Assembly (NCBI GenBank): GCA_021234155.1
Contig: JAJEKV010000084.1
Coordinates: 2,731,702 to 2,795,701, forward strand
Reading direction: 5' to 3'
From: Isoetes taiwanensis
Taxonomy: Eukaryota; Streptophyta; Lycopodiopsida; Isoetales; Isoetaceae
DNA: 64,000 bases
Made by a program: the position numbers and the translations under genes. This document shows, in pieces, positions 21,461 through 32,695 of the stretch (position 1 is its first letter; every line of letters begins with the position of its first letter). A model generated the notes under the pieces. It worked only from the letters and a program-made list of their open reading frames with translations. It was not told where the DNA came from and did not search any database.

Positions 21461-21989
21461 TTCATGCATCTCGATGGGGAGGCTCCCCGTGCACTTACCT
21501 TGCCTCAACACAAATAGGCATGACTCTGACCGTCGGGGGACCTATGCTCACCGCTTGAGCATGATCCGGGGGATCGCCGCAGCTCCCCACACTTCAAGAA
21601 CAACCTGGTCACTACCACTCGGGGCCGAGCCGTGCATGCTTTGGGAGAGGCGCTCAGATGCACTACCACCTTGGCATGGTTTGATGATGAGTGTCGGGGA
21701 GCTCAAACGCACACTCCGCAAATCATCGGCCACAGGGCCGTCCACCAATCGCTCCCTTTCAAGAACAAGAAGGCCGGATACTCATGAGCATCGACATGAG
21801 ATGTTTGGTCTCCCGGAAAGACGATACGGAGAAGGGTCTTGAGCAAGCCTGCATGACCCACGGGGAACATCACCTCGAGCAATGGGAGTAGTGCCTATAT
21901 ACAAATGCACCGACCGGCTCAATGATCCCTCCACAAATAGGCATGGCTTTGGTTATCTGCAGGGGATGTCATCATGGGGCCGTCTAGCT

Positions 21990-23060
21990 AATGGGAAGGC
22001 GGCAGATTTAGATGGCATCTTGATGCAGAGAACTTACGAAATGGGTGGGCCTCCACTGGTGCATGTTCTCATGGCATTGATCAATAAAGCATTGCGAGAA
22101 GGCTTCCCCACATAATGGACCACTAGTAGAGTAGTGCCCATATACAAAGCGAGGGGACCCTCAATGCCCGGCCAACTAGCGTACTATTATGGTCAGCTCT
22201 CTCTTTTTGTTGGTGGCATCCTTGGCGGTACGACAATATAGGCGAGGAAGCGGAGGTCGCGAGCTCTTGATGGCAGGGTTTTGCCCGGACATTCCACCAT
22301 TGATCATATCTTCCTCGCACATTGATTGAGGATAGCAAGAATCGGCCGTGAGTAACACATCTTTGTTGTTTCGTGGATTTTGCAAAGGCATTCGACACGA
22401 TTACCCGCAACAAGCTATGGGGTTGGTTGAAAATTTGGGGACCCTCCGGACTTGCGAATCGATTATATAAAAGTTTGTCGCGAGGCATGCTCGAGGGCCA
22501 TTATCACATCAGCAAAGCCGGCCGGTGACCGATAGCATTAGAGTGCGTTAGGGTTGCCCCTCTCCCCACACTCTTTGGCACGTACATTGTCCGGTTGGAA
22601 GATTGGCTCTCACGAGCATGGAGGTCTTGGCGCACATCTCATGCATCACACAATCCGCAACTCATATATCTTTACGGCGATGTCAACCTCATGGCCTATA
22701 CTCCGGAGGATATACAGCGTCACTGGATGCTCTTGACACTTTTGCCAATTCAGCGGCATGCGAAGTTAACTTGGCCAAACTAGGGTCTTTGCTAGTTGCA
22801 TCATCCCGTCGTCCAAAGGCTTCCCACATTCACTTACCGGGGCAAGAGGTAGAGGTGGCTCCGACCTACAAGTACTTGGGGATTGAGTTCTCAACTACCA
22901 CCCATTGGGATGCGGCTATCAGGTTGTGGGTCACTGCTTGGGTTGGAAAGCACTATATGTCATGCAGAACAACGGCCACACAAGGCGAGTTGTATGCACA
23001 GGGTCACTGGGCCACATTTGTTTTCGGCCTTGGTTGAGGCGGTCCTTTTGTATGGGGCAG
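21990..23060 (+). pseudogene. LINE reverse transcriptase domain, frameshifted
   Basis: RT motifs in order: ADLDGILMQ / ALINKALREG (about 22,010-22,105), GHSTIDHIF (about 22,290), FVDFAKAFDTI with its catalytic Asp at 22376-22378, RQGCP.SP.LF (about 22,550), and an active-site strand that reads LYGDVNLMAYT at 22,670-22,700 where YADDV is expected. NLAKT-like and KYLGIEFS follow (to about 22,890). The loss of one Asp-containing codon at the active site is either a real lesion or a base-calling deletion. Confidence 0.75.
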
Positions 23061-23584
23061 AAGTGTAGGGGTCCGGTGATTTCCCTCAACACACGGAAAT
23101 GACCTCGAAAGGTGCGAAGGCCTTCTTGGCACGGGCCACAGGGGTGAAGCCCGCGATTCGTGCGGATCCTACTCGAAGCGGGCTTTCTACCCCTTCAGCG
23201 GGCTGCATTGGGCGCCATATCGTTTACTTCAAAAGGTGGTCGCTATGGGCGATACCGCTTGCCCCACCTTGCTTTGGCCCGCGGCAATGGGTCCCCTAGC
23301 GCTGAAATCCTAGCTGGAAAGACAAGCAAGCTCGATGGAGTTCTCACTTATTTGGGGTGTGGGGCAAGCAGATCGTCCCGTGGGACAAAGAAAGATCATG
23401 AAGCACTCAAACTATACCTTCATGCTACTTTCCTTCGCCAGGCGTGGGATCACGGAGGCTGGAAAGCATGTTAAGCTGGCACACTATCAGCAGCAAGTCA
23501 ATCCTAGGCTCACAAGAGGCCCACACCAATACTTGTACACCCAGCTACCCATGAAGAAGCGCAGACTTATAGCTTCCATTCAAC

Positions 23585-23730
23585 CGCCGGGGCACATCGC
23601 CTCCGCATTGAAACATGGCGTTGGGCTCGGGAAGCACGAGAGCAAAGGCTTTGCCAGTGTTGCCACCAGGGCGCGATTGAGGATGAATGTCATGCCCTCC
23701 AGATCTGCCCCGCATTTGCCCATATCCGAG
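23585..23730 (+). pseudogene. LINE C-terminal zinc-finger segment
   Basis: Reads HRLRIETWRW..AREQRLCQCC, then IEDECHALQICPAF in one frame. This is the C..C..H..C finger found after the RT in plant LINEs. The same segment in the copy at 60.3-60.8 kb reads HRLWIETGRW..RLCTCC, then IEDESHTLLSCPTF, which confirms that the two elements are one family. Confidence 0.7.
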
Positions 23731-23884
23731 AGTGATATGTTGATTACTAGTGCCCGGCAGCCGTTGCATCTGTTATTGACTGGCGTCGATTGGGTTTGTT
23801 GGGGTCGTACCTCCGGGGAACTTCGTTTGTGTCCTGGGGGCCGGTATTGAACCGCCCTATGCAATTTATGCGATGTGCGGCTTA

Positions 23885-24045
23885 ATTATTGCTAAGGTTT
23901 TTCCCTCGAAAACCCTTCGGGGCGGGGGTTTTTTAATCCTGTCAGTAATATGCTTGCTGCTCTCTTTCTGTTTGGGTCCCATAGGCCAATTGGTCTCCGT
24001 GGACGCTAAAAACCTATTCTATTCTATTCTATTCTATTCTATTCT
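23885..24045 (+). repeat. LINE 3' UTR with hairpin and (ATTCT)n tail
   Basis: The 3' UTR contains a hairpin (ggtttttccc..gaaaaccctt, about 23,896), the line ttggtctccgtggacg.taaa, and a pentamer tail ctatt(ctatt)n at 24014-24045 in place of poly(A). The same block recurs at 36,438-36,578 and 60,829-60,977 (plus), and as reverse complement at 35,803-35,940, 60,181-60,310 and in part at 56,577-56,672. Confidence 0.8.
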
Positions 24046-24484
24046 TCATACCCTGAACCAAATTGACATGCAAAGCCATGTCTCTAAGTCGTCGGATGAA
24101 AAGGGAAGGAGAAATCCTAGCCCTTGAATTTTGTCAGGAAGGTGCAAGGAAGGTGCCAAAAAGTGGATTTGGTGTAGTAAATTCTAATCGTTAGATCAAA
24201 AGGTGAGAATAAATTCCAGCCGTTAAGTTTTTATATTAAATTGCCTTTTTTTTTTTAAGAGATGACGTGACACTCTCGTTAATAAGAAGTTAGTGTGGTG
24301 GCAAAGCATTTATGAGTGGACTTTCCAAGAAGCTTCTTTTTTTAATCGCCTTCAAAGACACGTAACTTGCAGTAGGGGGTCGGATGAAGGTGGGGCCCAT
24401 GCCATTTTGATTTCTCTCATCGAGGGCTTTCTAGTAAGTGGTGCTTTGTCACTGTTCCGTCACAGTTGGAGCCCACTTGATCGA
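24046..24484. other. Intergenic DNA
   Basis: Downstream flank of the LINE. No gene recognised. A homopolymer tract of T (about 24,246-24,256) is the only feature. Confidence 0.4.
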
Positions 24485-24830
24485 ATTCTAAGAATCTTCT
24501 TAGAATCTTAGAATTTTACGAAATCTATATAATTTAATGGAATCTAGGGGAATCTTCATGGGATCTTTAGGAATCTAGAAAAATCTCAATAGAACCTTAG
24601 AGAATCTAAGGGAATCTCAAGAGGATTTTTGAAAATATGGGAGAATCTTCGTAGTATCTTAGAGACTATAGGAGAATCTACATAGAATCTTGCAAAATCT
24701 ATGGGATTCTTGGGAGAATCTTTGGGAATCTAGGGGAATCCTCATAAGGTTTCAAGAAGCTAAGAGAACCTACATAGAATCTTGGGGAATCTAGAGGAAT
24801 CTTGGAATAGTCTTTGGGATAGACTTCCCG
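24485..24830. repeat. Degenerate GAATCT-rich repeat
   Basis: The hexamer GAATCT or a one-base variant appears roughly every 10-16 bp over about 345 bp (agaatctt, ggaatctagg, gagaatcta and so on). No fixed period, so this is an old, eroded simple-repeat array or a low-complexity derivative of one. No coding potential. Confidence 0.65.
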
Positions 24831-27329
24831 CAAAATTCTCTTCTCACAGTAAGTTGAATGCATATGAACTCAAAAATAAAAGCAATCCAAGTGCTTCGAA
24901 ACTGTAATAACGGTCCTGGCCCCTATGGTCTAGTATACGTAATTGTGCATGGCACGTACATGAGTTGCATACATACTTGAGGCATGCATGCATCATGCAC
25001 ATAAGCAAGGGTTTGCTTCTTTGACCAAGGGTTTACAGTTTACAAAAGGGATTTTGATTGCAAGAGAGGGTTTTTGGGAGCTCTGTGGTTCTGAGAAGGA
25101 GGCCAAAGGAGGCACCCGGAGGAGGATTGCATCCAAGCTGTGGAGGCAAGAGCTTGAAGAGACGGCATTAGATCATTCTTCTTTTTTAGGTGGGGATTTT
25201 CTCTGTGGATTCGATTGAGATTCTCTTGCCATGGTAGATTGAAATACGGTAGATTGATATATGATTCTAATATAGTAGACTGATCTTGTATTGAATGTAA
25301 GAAGCTTGATATGTAAATCCATAGTTCTGGAGGTAGTTTGTTGGTGGATGGCAGCCGAGCTTGAATTAAGGAATTTAGAGCGATGAGTTTGTAGTTGAGG
25401 AAGAAAAGGTCTTGAAGCCCTCTCAGTCAGAGGAATCTAGTATTTCAAATGTAAAAGTCATGGATCGATCTTCTGTTGTATGTGTTGGAATTCTGCCCAA
25501 TATGCAGTATGTAAGAATCTGAGAAAAATCCATGAGCTACATGTTAAATCATGCCGGAAATGCATGGAAAAGGGCCGAAATTAGTGCTAGAGAGCCGTTT
25601 TGAAAGATTCAAGAACCAATTTGCTCATTAGACAGCATCTGGAGAACTCAGACGGCAGCTTCAACGGATCGAATCTCAAGGAAATAAGCTGGGTTTTTAG
25701 TTCCGAAACAGAATAAATGTTATTTCAGTGTATGGGGCATGCTGAATCGATCTAAGGGCTATGCCCAAGCAGATTCGAAGTGATTTTAGAAGCAGGTTCT
25801 TCAACGAAGAGTTCTGGTCTATTTTCGTTGCTAATTGCTTGATTCATTTATTTTGTTGATACATTTGCTTCTTTATTAACAAATTGGTATTTTATGGTAA
25901 AATAAATATACAAGTAGTCCAAAGGGAATACGTGGAAGTATCAAGGAGTCTGGAATTTAGCACAGAGCCTCTATCTAGAAAGCTGAGGCAAGCTCCAAGA
26001 GATTGGGTAACGGAAATGTGTAAGAATCTGTATTAATAAAGAATAATTTGAAATTAAGATTAAAAGGCCTAGAACTCTTGGAAATTGGTATTTCTTGGCT
26101 CCTGGAGATGGGGCCTAGGCCTAGAATCCTTTGACAGGTGATATAAGCAGTTGCGGTCAGGAGGTACTATGGATTTTTATGTCGGAAGTGTGGCATTTGG
26201 AGTTTCCACATTAGATGCTTTAATAAATCCCTTAGCTAAGGAAAGTGGGTTTTTAATTGAAATATTAAAAACCTTAGCTAACAATTGTTAAAGATAAATT
26301 AAAGAGTGGAACCCTGGAGATCAAGTGAAGTTGGGCCGAGAGAGCAATATGAGGCATATGTGGGTGTCTATATGAGGCTATGGCGTGGAGCACTGCTAGT
26401 CTAAGTGTATAACTGTAAGTTTCTAAGTTATTGCAATATTTTATCAAAGACATCATAGCTAATGGATTATTCTCATGGGAGAATGTTTCTGAGGTAAGGT
26501 TTGCATTGTGCGGATTGGTAATATCTTTCCTTGTCGTAGCTACATCAATGATAGTTAGGCTTATGGCTTCCTCGACGTGTTTGGATTGCGATCATTATCT
26601 TCGTCAGTAACCTAGCTACTTCAACTTGGGCAGGTTGTATGGGCAACATCAGCAGCAGTATAATGTAGGCACATGTTTAGAAAATATTATAATGAGCTTC
26701 ACATGTCTTGGTCTTTGCATTGCTCTACTGTTGTCTTGCTATTTGATTATGTCTATTGGAACCTCCGGTGTCGGACTTCTAGGTTCGGTTGCCTAGGTTG
26801 CTCCGGCATGCTCATGTTCATCTGTGATTCTTTGTGGTATTCTTGTGCTCTGTGACACCGGGCGTAGCTTCCCTGATCAGGATGCTACGTCAACTCTTGT
26901 GACTCCATGGTAAGAGGTCCTCGGCGGGGCGTGGTGCAGGAAGGGTATCTTTATCACGAGATTCACCCACCAACTCCATGTGCGGGGTTGAATGTGATTT
27001 GTTTGGGCATTTCTCTGCTAACAGGGCCTGCATGTAGGCTGGCTGAGTTTCCCATTGTCCCGGAGCTATGTTTCTGATGTTTTATTATTTTGGCTATTTT
27101 TTTGCTTTTGTTGCTCAGAGTTTAGTATTTCCTTGGATTATGTTGTCATTGTCTAGTACTGTACTCGCCTAGAATGTCTTGTTTGCTTGTGCTTATGTCT
27201 TTGTATCCAAGATTCCAGAGTATTTCCATGCATGCAATGGCAGCCAGGGTTCCCCACTTAGTCACGAGGACTAACCCTAGTGAGTGCATGTGCAGTGAAC
27301 AAGCAAGGCAGTGGTTGCATGGATGCAGC
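24831..27329. other. Unassigned DNA upstream of the older LINE
   Basis: About 2.5 kb without a gene I can name. Since the LINE at 27.3-31.4 kb has no visible 5' half, ORF1 or endonuclease remnants could be hidden here, but I found no endonuclease or zinc-knuckle motif. Short open frames at 24,988-25,218 and 26,673-26,855 are not convincing. Confidence 0.35.
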
Positions 27330-27381
27330 AATGTAGCTATCTAATAGAGTGAAAGGGATACTGAAGGAGAAGATCAGCCCA

Positions 27382-29034
27382 CCTTCTATGACGTTCCAGG
27401 GAAATATCGCCATAAATACGTATATTTCTGGGTTCGTCACTATACAAGTCTACCTTCATAGCCTTGTATACCATAGATTAGTGGCATAGGGTGTATGGCT
27501 AAGTTATTCATATAACTTAGCAACCTTAAGTTAAGACCATTTTCCACGTGTCCTTAACCTATTGGGCACCTGCCACACGGTACCACCCTATTGGAGCCAT
27601 GTGGCATAACATGTAAACCCTAACCTATAAAGGCCTAAACCCTAACCCTAGGTCTCTTTCTCGGCTCCAGCGATGCGGGAACCTTCTTTATTTTCAAACT
27701 TCTTTTCGAGAACCCGTCTGTTGTGGCCTGACATAGCATACTTGACCCCGGGCGTGGCGCATCAGTAGGAGTGGGAGCTACCTCGAACACCTCGAAGACC
27801 ATGGAGATGCCGGGAGCAGGAGGGAGTTCTTTGGGAGCAGGTATTTTGGCATAGAGTTCTTGGTAGATCATCTGGAAGTTAGGATTCCAGATGAGTTAGC
27901 ATCTCATGTCTCTAGTAGAGCCATTCTAGAGCCCTCAGTTTAGATCTTAAACCCTAATCAATGAACCCTAACTGTAAGTTAGATACATATGATTAGGTTT
28001 AGATATTATTCGCATTATTATGATGTTACGTTATATGTGATGTTGGTTGATCATGTTTGCTCCTCTTGTATTGAGAAGGGGGGTAGAGACCTAGTAGCCA
28101 TTACTTAGTGATGCTCCAAGTTTAGACCCTTTAGTTCCTATTATTATGCGGCACGTGCATAGGAACCCCAGAGACTCTGGGACTATGGCGTGACTCGGCA
28201 CTACATAGCGGGGCTAGAGATGAGGCGGGGGAGGGTCCTGGCGTGGCGGACTCTTGGGGACCCCATAGTGGGCTAGGCTTATGGCGGTCACTTTGAGTGG
28301 GCGGGCATGAGTGGGCTGCGATCTGGGGCAATGGTGTCGCCCTACCTCTCAAGAGCTCGGCGGCGGCACGGCTCTTGTTTTGGGGGTTAAGTGGGGGGCG
28401 AATCGTGTGTCGCCCGCGATTCTCTAGCCGCCCGTGGAACCTCTAGACCCCGGGAAGGAAGATGCAACACTTCTTGCCCCCGGCCGGACGGGGAGATGCA
28501 ACCCGAGGTAGTCTCGATGGGTGATGCCATGAGATTGCGTATCAGGAAGGCTAGAGTCATGCGAGCCGATCTAAGCATCATACGCAAAGTATGCGAGGAG
28601 GGGCGGATGGAGTGGTCAACCCTAGCCATTGTCTATAGCCAGCCCGCCATTGTTATGACTTCGGTACGCTCTATCTTGAGGCCTAGCCGTGGGTCTACAT
28701 CCCCATGAGTGCGAGCCTTGGGTAGGAGCTCTCATGTTTTATGGCATGTGTTTATCTCTATTGTATCTATGGATATGTGGATGTGCTACCCGCCGAGGGT
28801 AGTTCGATGTATTGTTATTGCTAGTTACGATGTTGTTTATGCTTCATTTGTTATAGGAGCCCATAGGGAAAGGCGGCGCCAAGACACCGCCGTGTCCCCT
28901 TCCCCACTAGGGATACCACGGAGTGCGGGATGGATAGGCGGAGGGGCGATGCGGTCGGGAGGGGACCGGATGGGGATTTCCCTCTGAGTGTGCCGGTAGT
29001 GGCCAGTATATTTTGTAGGGAGCGTCACACCTTC
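27382..29034 (-). mobile_element. Solo LTR, reverse copy of the 3.7-kb LTR family
   Basis: Runs from 27387 (tatgacgttccaggg) to 29029 (ccctacaaaat side reading gggagcgtcaca), 1,643 bp, reverse orientation relative to the 3,737-5,384 copy. It is flanked by 5-bp target duplications CCTTC at 27382-27386 and 29030-29034. The outer terminus has changed from TGTGACG to TATGACG, a CpG-type transition. Internal matches include the gcatcacc, ctctag.ggttcc and taaccctaa blocks. It interrupts the RT region of the older LINE, so it is younger than that LINE. Solo form implies LTR-LTR recombination after insertion. Confidence 0.82.
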
Positions 29035-29359
29035 ATTGGAAAAGGATATTCTATTGGAGTTGTATGCTGCTCAAGCTTGACTTTAGGAGAGCAGATGATA
29101 CCATAGATTGGAGTTTTCTGTACAGGTCTATGGATCAATTGGGGTTCACTCAAAGGATAATTGATAAAGTTGCAAGATGCTGGCTGCTCTGCAATAATAG
29201 TGAATGGAGCACCAGTAGAGTTTTTTGAATGCAAGAGGGATGTGCGCGGCAGGGATGTCCCCCCTCTTTCTGGTTGTAGCAGAGGACATCACTCAAGCTA
29301 CTTAGAGGCACTTTTGGATACGAACTCAATCCAATGTCTATATTTTCCTAGTGACTTTG

Positions 29360-29700
29360 GAAGTTATCCATAATGCAATATGCAAACAACACATTGTCTT
29401 CTTGCAAGATGATGGAGTCAGCCTTGTAAATTTCATAGATATCTTGAAGAAGTTTGGCAGATCCTCAGTTGTTCTCTTAATCAAGGATAAATGCAACATT
29501 CGTTGGAATTCTACAACTACTGAGCTCTCAGAAATAAAAGTCATTGGCTGTAACATATCTACCAAACTCCTGGGCCCTTTTTTATCTCTAAATATGGATC
29601 TGCATGGATTGTGGAAGCCAATTGTCAAGAATGAAACACAAGATTCAAATGTAAGGCAAACAACATAGGGATTGTGAACATTATGATTGCAAGTATGTCT
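29360..29700 (+). pseudogene. LINE reverse transcriptase active-site region, mutated
   Basis: The stretch MQYANNTL at 29373-29396 aligns with the LINE active site LQYADDTL. Both catalytic Asp codons read AAC (29385-29390), which GAC gives by G-to-A change, i.e. deamination on the minus strand. The following frame continues with a region typical of the LINE thumb up to about 29,660. Catalysis would be abolished. Confidence 0.6.
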
Positions 29701-30629
29701 TCTTTTCGTTTACTATCATTGCTGACAAAAAATTCTATAATGAACGAGAAGTTGCAATGAGGAACTTCATTTGCAGGGCGCTCAGATGGTTTCTTGGGAG
29801 AGTCTGGTGCTTCCAGAAAAGCCTAATGGGTATAGATTGCAAATATTTGTTCACTCAAGCTTAAGCATTGGCTGCCAAACATGTTGAAAGTCTTATTTTA
29901 CACATCCCTTTCCCCTGCTCTAAAACTCACCAAGTTTTGGATTCAATGCACATCTCTGCTAGGTGCCTTTTCCTTGCCACATCATCTTCCTGATTCAACC
30001 TTCTTCCAACCCAAGTCTTGTCCAGGGATATCTAAGCTAATGGAAAGGATCATCCAAGCCTGAAACAAGGCTTTGTTTCAAGAAGTCTCAGCTGGTTTTA
30101 AATTCTTCTGGCATCAGGAGGGTTATTTGGCCTTGAAATATCCTGCAAATATATACGGAATGTGAGCCGGCAGATCGCTATGATTTAAACAATGTTATGA
30201 CAGATTCTGGTTGGAAATCATGGCAGGATATTTTCCATTTATTGCAAGACTCAGGGACTGACAAGAAAATCTTCCAGTTAGTTACCTGAGACCCTCCCAC
30301 AATTGGTTGTCAAAGTAAATTTGATTGGGGATGTCAAGGAAAAGGATATAAAGTTGCAACAATTTATGCACTACTTCTAGAAAAATGTACACTCAAGATT
30401 TATACAGTTTGGAACTGTTCTCAAGAACATGGCCACATGAGTTTTTTATTACAGAATACGTTTCTGCCCTAAACCTAAAGGTGCACGAAAAAATTTTGGG
30501 CATTTTTTTTTTTGGTACCATTGACTATTCCAATACATAAAAATCGTTTTAAATACGTACGGATTTTTATAGAAGTACGTTATGAATAAAAATCGCGTTT
30601 TTTAACAACATTGGTTGCCACTTATAATC

Positions 30630-30710
30630 CTCAGGTATCTGATAGATGCCCTTTCGGATGTGGAGCAACAAAGTCTTCTAACCATGTCTTTCTATGTCCA
30701 TGACTAATAC
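30630..30710 (+). pseudogene. LINE C-terminal zinc finger (older family)
   Basis: RCPFGCGATKSSNHVFLCP on the plus strand, a C..C..H..C arrangement found at the C-terminus of plant L1 proteins (zf-RVT). The downstream frame to about 31,400 is hydrophilic and interrupted. Confidence 0.6.
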
Positions 30711-31400
30711 CTTTTTGGACATGGATCAACACTCTTTCAAGAGACCCTTTTGGGTTAGAATCAGAGATTTTTTCATTTCTAAATCATGAATCCGACTTCA
30801 TAGGTACTATTAGGACCCTTTGTTGTTGGTGCATCTGGAAACATAGGAAGCCTTGTCACAAATTGCTCCAAGCTTTCATTATCTAAAGTCGGAGTTCTAG
30901 ATAGCCCTTAATAATAGCAGCTATGGATCACAGAATGTTTAAAGAAGCAAATTATGATTCCATGTAGGATACAAAAGGATATTTCCAGGGTTTTTTATGT
31001 TTTCTGCCTTGTATCTTAACAATATTGATGGTCCTCTTAACAGACTGAAGAGGCATAGAGCGGGAGGACATATACATGAGGTGGATCCGTCTACCCTGAT
31101 GTCGAACCATCAAAGATGGAGGTGCTTAGTTGTATACCTCTGAAAAAAGGTACTACGGAAAGAAGATATCTAGGAATTTAACCCGAAACTAGAACAAATA
31201 CTTCAAGGAGAAGTGTAGATGCACATGGCTGCCCGGAATTCATGGATTCTCTACCTTCTGGATTCTATTGGGTATGGCCTGAATGATTTGGATGAGATGA
31301 TGCATCTGCATATTCAGGATGCTTTTGCAATCATCTCCATGAATGGAGTAATCGACTTCTGAATCGGGGTTGTTACTATTTCGAAAAGATTCTAGTTACG

Positions 31401-32339
31401 TGTCTTGAATGAAATCTTTCTTAAGCTTTCTAAGTATTTACTCTATATGCATATAAACTTTATATTCCCTCATGTGGAGGTGTTTTTGTGAATCCAAGCC
31501 TAGGCTTGGATATGCCGATATTCTTGCTTGGCAATTTTGTATATTACTACGTAATATTTTGCATGTAATATAATCTTTGACCATTTCCCTAAGGAAATAA
31601 AAAACATGATGGGCTTGATGATTTTGTTGAGCATGTATCATTGTCAAGTAGGTATGTCATGCAAAGTGCCATATTCAGCATGTACTGTGTCAAGTAGGTA
31701 TTTTCCTATATAAATTTTTGTGGGGAAGAAAAAGCTTCTTTTAAAAGTTGAATAAAATCACAATTTCTTATGGGGTGTCTGCAAACAAATGAGAAAATTA
31801 CTGCATCTAGTAAGAAATCGTATTTCGAACCATTGCTAATAGGCAAATAAGAATTTTGTTTCCATGAGGACCTTGAAGGTGAGGTAAGAGACGATGGTAC
31901 ATAGTGAAGCTACATAAGTTCATTGATTCATAAGGCAATTAAAGGAATATTAAATAATTATAAAAGTGTGTGGCGTTCTACACTCTTCCTCTATATTATA
32001 TTAATAAAGAAAAAAAATGAGGTATGCCCTCCAAAACGAGAGCATGGATTTTATTAAAAAGGGAAACAAAGAAACATGTACTTGTCTTTCTATCAAACTT
32101 TTCCACCACATATTTAAAGTGCTTATGGGGTTTTTAGGCTTTTGAGGACATGTTTCTCTAGGATTCTTACATATGGAAACATATCCTTCGAACTCAGATA
32201 TATCTATAAATGTCTAAAGTCTTTAATGTTAAAGCTCTAGATTTTTCTTTTCTCTTTTCGATGACAATATAAGGCCCACTACAAGATTATAAAAACCCAG
32301 CTTAAAATTTGCAAGCAAAAAACTTGACTAGCAATAATA
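31401..32339. other. Intergenic AT-rich DNA
   Basis: I see no gene or structured repeat beyond short A-rich tracts (about 32,005 and 32,050). Confidence 0.4.
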
Positions 32340-32695
32340 TTGGGTGGGATGACAATGATTGTTTCATCACTTGCTATGCAAGTTAGTGCTCAAGCCCTTG
32401 CTGGTAAATTTATATGGAAAGCTCTTACTGGATCATCTAGTGCTGCCTCTCTTTTTATTATTTATTGGATAAATGCTAGCAAGCCTGCTGGCCATCCTTC
32501 TGTATCTCACATCCTTCCAAATTCAGCCTTCTATGAGCTCAAACCTGTTGCAAGTGTGTCTCCATTGATGAGGAACTTTATTAAAGCTTGGAACAATATT
32601 TATCCTGCCTTTTCTTATCCCAATGTGCCTGATATTCATTTAAACATGCCAATTTTCTGGGCCCCTACCTTTAACACCACCAGGACCCAGTATCA
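32340..32695 (+). pseudogene. LINE C-terminal fragment, same family as the 27.3-31.4 kb element
   Basis: An open stretch whose residues line up with 29,870-30,090: LAGKFIWKALTGSSSAAS..., ILPNSAFYELKP, LMRNFIKAWNNI against the equivalent LPN.., LPDSTFFQPK, LMERIIQA.NKA of the older LINE. It ends in a T-rich tract at 32,702-32,715, where segmental copy A begins. RT motifs are absent, so it is only a C-terminal remnant. Confidence 0.55.

Larger units (their letters stand above)
19150..24045 (+). mobile_element. L1-type LINE (non-LTR retrotransposon), decayed
   Basis: A full-length-looking LINE read on the plus strand. GC-rich 5' part with an open frame at 19,360-19,866 (possible ORF1, no known motif), an apurinic-type endonuclease at about 20,640-21,450, reverse transcriptase at about 21,990-23,060, a C-terminal CCHC-like zinc finger at about 23,585-23,725, a short 3' UTR with a hairpin and a pentamer tail. 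Many frame changes interrupt the coding part. Some may be sequencing errors (see findings). The same family supplies the truncated copies at 35.8-36.6, 56.6 and 60.2-61.0 kb. Insertion duplications could not be identified, so the left end is approximate. Confidence 0.8.
27330..31400 (+). mobile_element. Older L1-type LINE, split by a solo LTR
   Basis: Read on the plus strand across the LTR insertion (27387-29029), the flanks join as IL.EKISPP/F-IGKGYSIG, matching the start of a LINE RT (the TGFIKGRSI region). After it come LDFRRADDTIDWSFLYRSMDQ (29,075), VNGAPVEFF (about 29,200), RGRDVPP.S, a mutated active site (29379-29390), a C-terminal region at 29,860-30,080 and a zinc finger RCPFGCGATKSSNHVFLCP at about 30,640-30,700. 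Stops and shifts are frequent. A related C-terminal piece lies at 32,340-32,690. Ends are approximate. Confidence 0.7.

Noticed and set aside
27625-27650. Telomere-like taaccctaaccctagg string
   Set aside because: Only two or three units inside the reverse solo LTR; not an interstitial telomere array.
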